Assembly: GCA_021820645.1 (NCBI GenBank)
Contig: JAKADJ010000082.1
Location: 1-8,737, forward strand
Reading direction: 5' to 3'
Origin: Bacillota bacterium
GTDB lineage: Bacteria; Bacillota_E; Sulfobacillia; Sulfobacillales; Sulfobacillaceae
Length of the DNA: 8,737 nt
The translations under genes were made by a program, and so were the position numbers. Below the pieces are notes generated by a model. That model searched no databases. It saw nothing but the letters and a program-made list of their open reading frames with translations, and was not told the origin of the DNA. Positions 6,773 to 8,737 of the stretch are shown one piece after another; the first letter of the stretch is position 1, and each line of letters begins with the position of its first letter.

Positions 6773-7534
6773 CTAGTGGGTTTTGAGATTCCCGAGATTT
6801 TGGCTTCGAATCGCAGCCGCGTCGACGGGTGGAGGCTTTAAGAGACTTAACAATTGGCTCACAAACTCTTCGGGGTCCGTGATCTGGGCAAAGCGATTCC
6901 ATCGCCTCTCGTAGCCGACGGTGGATATCGGCTTCGGACTTAAAAACAATCCGCCACAGGCCGAGGCCCCATAGTGCGCAGGATAGAGCTCGGTGGTGTC
7001 CGGTAGGCTAAGAATTTTGTCATGAATGGAGTGAAATTGGTCCAACGCGGCCCGTTCCGTAAGTTCGGGCGTGGGATCTACAAGATCTGGACGGCCCACA
7101 TCTCCCACAAAGAGCGAATCCCCGCTGAGGACTAACCAAGGATCGGGACTGCGGGTGGTATCGGTTACCACCAGGGAGATGCTATCCGGGGTATGGCCCG
7201 GGGTTTCCAATACGGTGACGTGGACCCCGCCGAGGTCAATTCGATCGCCCTCATGCAAGGGGTTGAAGGCCGTCGCCAGCGGTGCTCGATGTCCCATGGA
7301 GACCAAGAGTCCAGTTTTTTCCGCGAGTTCTCTGGCAATCGAGTGATGGTCTGCGTGGACATGGGTTTCGATGACGTCAACAATCTTAAGACCCATCTCG
7401 GCGGCATTTAAAATATAGGTATCAGCGCCAATCACTGCCAACGGGTCCACCACGATGCCGCGACCATCCGCGTCGTCGCCCACAATAAAAGACGCGCAGC
7501 CATGCGATCCGTCCCAAATCGGTAGGAAAATCAT
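6773..7534 (-). CDS. ETHE1/persulfide dioxygenase-like metallo-beta-lactamase-fold protein, 253 aa
   Basis: The metal motif is THVHADHHS (57-65), supplying H58, H60, D62 and H63. It is followed by TPGHTPDS with H114, GDSLFVGDVGRPDL with D139, and YPAHYG with H187. The run GD-LFVGDVGRPDL is typical of the ETHE1/persulfide dioxygenase-related branch, in which two His and one Asp (H58, H114, D139 here) hold iron and oxidise thiol persulfide to sulfite. The linkage to a rhodanese and to a CsoR/CstR-type repressor supports that role. A hydrolase role (glyoxalase II-like) is less likely but not excluded. The start is ATG at 7534, because GAAAGGAGC lies 8 nt upstream; an upstream in-frame TTG at 7552 would place that ribosome site inside the gene. 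A short insertion (TTRSPDPW, about 126-133) lies between H114 and D139. Confidence 0.87.
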   Translation of the reverse strand: MIFLPIWDGSHGCASFIVGDDADGRGIVVDPLAVIGADTYILNAAEMGLKIVDVIETHVHADHHSIARELAEKTGLLVSMGHRAPLATAFNPLHEGDRIDLGGVHVTVLETPGHTPDSISLVVTDTTRSPDPWLVLSGDSLFVGDVGRPDLVDPTPELTERAALDQFHSIHDKILSLPDTTELYPAHYGASACGGLFLSPKPISTVGYERRWNRFAQITDPEEFVSQLLSLLKPPPVDAAAIRSQNLGNLKTH

Positions 7535-7546
7535 CACGATAGCTCC

Positions 7547-7575
7547 TTTCAATTATACCCTATGGGGTATATAAT
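7547..7575 (+). promoter_or_regulatory. Probable promoter for the CsoR-family gene and DUF302 gene
   Basis: A perfect -10 box TATAAT (7570-7575) overlaps the right arm of the operator by two bases. At 17-bp spacing the -35 would be TTTCAA (7547-7552), only 3 of 6 matches. The predicted start is near 7582, leaving a leader of about 100 nt before the repressor gene. Confidence 0.5.
7554..7571. promoter_or_regulatory. CsoR/CstR-type operator (7-4-7 inverted repeat) between divergent operons
   Basis: TATACCC (7554-7560), spacer TATG, then GGGTATA (7565-7571) is a perfect inverted repeat. A/T flanks around CCC-N4-GGG match the operator type bound by CsoR and CstR repressors. It covers the expected start point and -10 flank of the minus-strand promoter and the -10/-35 spacer of the plus-strand promoter. 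A CsoR-family gene lies about 110 bp away, so autoregulation plus control of the persulfide operon is the natural reading. Confidence 0.8.
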
Positions 7576-7599
7576 GAGTCTTGGGCTTCGGAATGTCAA
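7571..7599 (-). promoter_or_regulatory. Sigma-A-type promoter for the persulfide operon
   Basis: On the minus strand, TTGACA (7599-7594, perfect -35) is followed by exactly 17 bp and CATTAT (7576-7571, 4 of 6 -10 matches including the key A and final T). The predicted start point, about 7564, lies inside the operator, and the ribosome site of the first gene is about 15-20 nt further on. Confidence 0.7.
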
Positions 7600-7681
7600 C
7601 GGTATGAGGGTCTCGAGATCCGGCAGACTATTTTCATGATGGCCATAGGAGGAGATTATTATTATCGGCGATAAGGAACCT

Positions 7682-7963
7682 GTGGAGCCCGTGATCGGCA
7701 AATATTGGGATATTACGGACCTTAAAAACCGGATGCGTCGCATCGAAGGCCAAGCTCGGGGTATCCAGGCCATGTTGGATCGCGAAGAAGAGTGTAAGTC
7801 CATCCTCACCCAGTTGTCCGCCATGTCGGGGGCTCTCGATAAAGTCTATCGGGTGGTCGCGGCATGCGGCTTGGCCGATACCTTGCGTCGGGATGCCACA
7901 GGAATGAGCAATGAGGCAATTCGTGAAGTGCTCGAAAGCTTGCACGGGTCTGGAAGACTTTAA
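7682..7963 (+). CDS. CsoR/CstR/FrmR-family (DUF156) transcriptional repressor, 93 aa
   Basis: This is an all-helical repressor of the copper-, formaldehyde- or persulfide-sensing family. Conserved features are DLKNRMRRIEGQARGIQAML (13-32), EEC38KSILTQLSAM, and ALDKVYRVV. C38 aligns with the first sensing cysteine of CsoR (C36) and CstR (C31). The usual downstream ligands at +25 (His or Asn) and +29 (Cys) are G63 and T67; instead there is C62 at +24. The sensor chemistry therefore cannot be read directly, but a two-cysteine persulfide sensor fits the neighbours. The start is uncertain. GTG 7682 gives a normal length but has only AAGGA 4 nt before it. The strong AGGAGGAG (7647-7654) is followed by in-frame ATT/ATC codons, with no ATG, GTG or TTG at good distance. 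DUF302 follows after 25 bp. Confidence 0.88.
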   Translation: MEPVIGKYWDITDLKNRMRRIEGQARGIQAMLDREEECKSILTQLSAMSGALDKVYRVVAACGLADTLRRDATGMSNEAIREVLESLHGSGRL

Positions 7964-7988
7964 AACATACGAAAGCGAGGGATGTCAC

Positions 7989-8369
7989 ATGTTGGGATAT
8001 ACCAAAACCACCACGAAGAGTGTGGAACAGGCGGTAGAGGATCTGGGCACTGCGGTGGAATCGAATGGGTTTAAAGTACTTAACCAGCTGGATATTTCAG
8101 GCATTTTAAATGGCAAAGGGTTTGACTGTGAGCCAACCCGGATCTTAGAGGTCTGTCATGCTCCCTCGGCCGCGGCCGTGTTGGACGCCAACGTGAACAT
8201 CAGTCTTTTATTGCCGTGTAAGATTAACGTCTATGCCAGGCAGGGTCAAACCTATGTGTCAGCCTTAGATCCCGGCATGATGAAACAATTTTTCGAAGAG
8301 CCCGAAATTTTGAAGATAGCCGACGACGTGCAAACCGCGATTAAACGGATCGTGGATCAAGCCGTCTAA
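7989..8369 (+). CDS. DUF302-family protein, 126 aa
   Basis: This is a small soluble protein of the DUF302 family. It is recognised by the pattern TRILEVCHAP (50-59) followed by ISLLLPCKINVY (71-82), which matches the family's conserved C-x-P and LLPC segments. Cysteines are C47, C56 and C77, the last two at conserved positions. No signal peptide or membrane segment is seen. The start is ATG at 7989 with GAGGG 7 nt upstream; an in-frame ATG at 7911 lies inside the repressor gene. It is 25 bp downstream of the CsoR-family gene and probably cotranscribed and under the same operator. The family's biochemical role is not established; DUF302 genes often lie near sulfur or redox genes, which fits here. 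A sulfur or metal-handling role is inference. Confidence 0.85.
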   Translation: MLGYTKTTTKSVEQAVEDLGTAVESNGFKVLNQLDISGILNGKGFDCEPTRILEVCHAPSAAAVLDANVNISLLLPCKINVYARQGQTYVSALDPGMMKQFFEEPEILKIADDVQTAIKRIVDQAV

Positions 8370-8387
8370 CAAAATAACGTGGAAGTA

Positions 8388-8424
8388 CTCTCTACGGATT
8401 CCCACCACAACGGTCCGTAGGGAG
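8388..8424. repeat. Long inverted repeat (11-bp arms) downstream of the DUF302 gene
   Basis: CTCTCTACGGA (8388-8398) pairs with TCCGTAGGGAG (8414-8424) over 11 bp with one G-T wobble, around a 15-nt loop. It begins 18 bp after the DUF302 stop codon, where a terminator would be expected, but neither strand has a T-tract after the stem. It may be a non-canonical terminator, an mRNA-stabilising hairpin, or a protein-binding site. Confidence 0.55.
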
Positions 8425-8425
8425 C

Positions 8426-8453
8426 TTGCCTGGCGCGAATATTTTGTCATAAT
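8426..8453 (+). promoter_or_regulatory. Possible promoter for the right-edge gene
   Basis: TTGCCT (8426-8431, 4 of 6 -35 matches) is followed by 16 bp and CATAAT (8448-8453, 5 of 6 -10 matches). It lies about 70 bp before the likely GTG start at 8523. This is weak, motif-only evidence. Confidence 0.3.
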
Positions 8454-8522
8454 GGTTCATACTGGCATTAGGCCATCGGTAGATTTCCCATTGAGCGGGT
8501 TCGGACGCCAGGGGGCCGAAAA

Positions 8523-8737
8523 GTGGGTTTACGGGGGGTGAGTCCGATCGCGTCCAGGTGGGGCAACAAGAACAACTGGGTTCGGATAGTGTTGTGGTCA
8601 TTGGCACCCATTTTAGCGCTCATGGGACTCACCTCTGGTGTCGCTCCGGATACCCTTACGGCCCCAATCTCGGGATATTGGCCCGTGCATCTTACCCGGT
8701 TCTTGTTTGGCCCCTATTCGACGGTTGACAATTTTGG
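8523..8737 (+). CDS. N-terminal part of a probable membrane protein, runs off the right edge
   Basis: A frame open from 8472 to the window end gives, after a basic N-terminus (SRWGNKNNW), one hydrophobic segment (VRIVLWSLAPILALMGLTSG), then VAPDTLTAPISGYWPVHLTR and FLFGPYSTVDNF. That is the layout of an integral membrane protein starting with a cytoplasmic basic tail. GTG at 8523 has GGGGG 7 nt upstream (8511-8515); GTG at 8538 is the alternative. The family cannot be named from about 70 residues. Another plus-strand frame is also open here up to TGA at 8726 but looks less protein-like. Confidence 0.45.
   Translation, partial: MGLRGVSPIASRWGNKNNWVRIVLWSLAPILALMGLTSGVAPDTLTAPISGYWPVHLTRFLFGPYSTVDNF

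Noticed and set aside
7636..7674. 12-codon leader peptide before the repressor gene
   Set aside because: It has no ribosome site of its own and no obvious regulatory codon run beyond three Tyr; it is mentioned only as context for the unusual start region.
8392..8607. 71-aa minus-strand frame at the right end
   Set aside because: It overlaps the inverted repeat and the more plausible plus-strand membrane frame, and no domain is recognised despite the CSCC cluster.

Overview
The window looks like chromosomal DNA from a moderately GC-rich Gram-positive bacterium, most like acidophilic Firmicutes of the Sulfobacillus type. The reasons are strong Shine-Dalgarno sequences, GTG/TTG starts, sigma-A-type promoters, and a mix of aerobic CO-dehydrogenase-type and sulfane-sulfur genes. 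The taxon is inference from content only.

Layout. The left edge (1-477, minus) carries an XRE-type helix-turn-helix gene. Its reading frame breaks at about 250-274 and appears to continue, shifted, in a TPR-like region that runs off the window. A non-coding stretch follows (478-867), then a small single-pass membrane protein of unknown function (868-1335, plus). Next is a compact coxS-coxL-coxM operon (1610-5344, plus) for a form II (AYRGAGR-type) aerobic CO dehydrogenase-like molybdenum hydroxylase. It ends at a terminator hairpin (about 5392-5430) shared with a convergent operon.

The convergent minus-strand operon (7534 to 5443) encodes an ETHE1/persulfide-dioxygenase-like metallo-beta-lactamase protein, a tandem rhodanese, and a two-unit thioredoxin-fold protein related to protein disulfide oxidoreductases. 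The last gene is the most notable item here. Its frame is interrupted once, by TGA, exactly at the first cysteine of the catalytic CPYC motif. The frame resumes in register for 72 more codons, and a hairpin with G in its apical loop follows the TGA at the usual bacterial SECIS distance. It is therefore a strong candidate for a selenoprotein (UPYC) encoded in a sulfur/persulfide operon.

Divergently transcribed from this operon are a CsoR/CstR-family repressor (7682-7963) with an unusual cysteine arrangement and a DUF302 protein (7989-8369). A perfect 7-4-7 inverted repeat of the CsoR/CstR operator type (7554-7571) lies over both divergent promoters. This suggests one repressor controls both arms in response to reactive sulfur or a thiophilic metal. 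The right edge has an unexplained 11-bp inverted repeat (8388-8424) and the start of a probable membrane protein (8523 onward).
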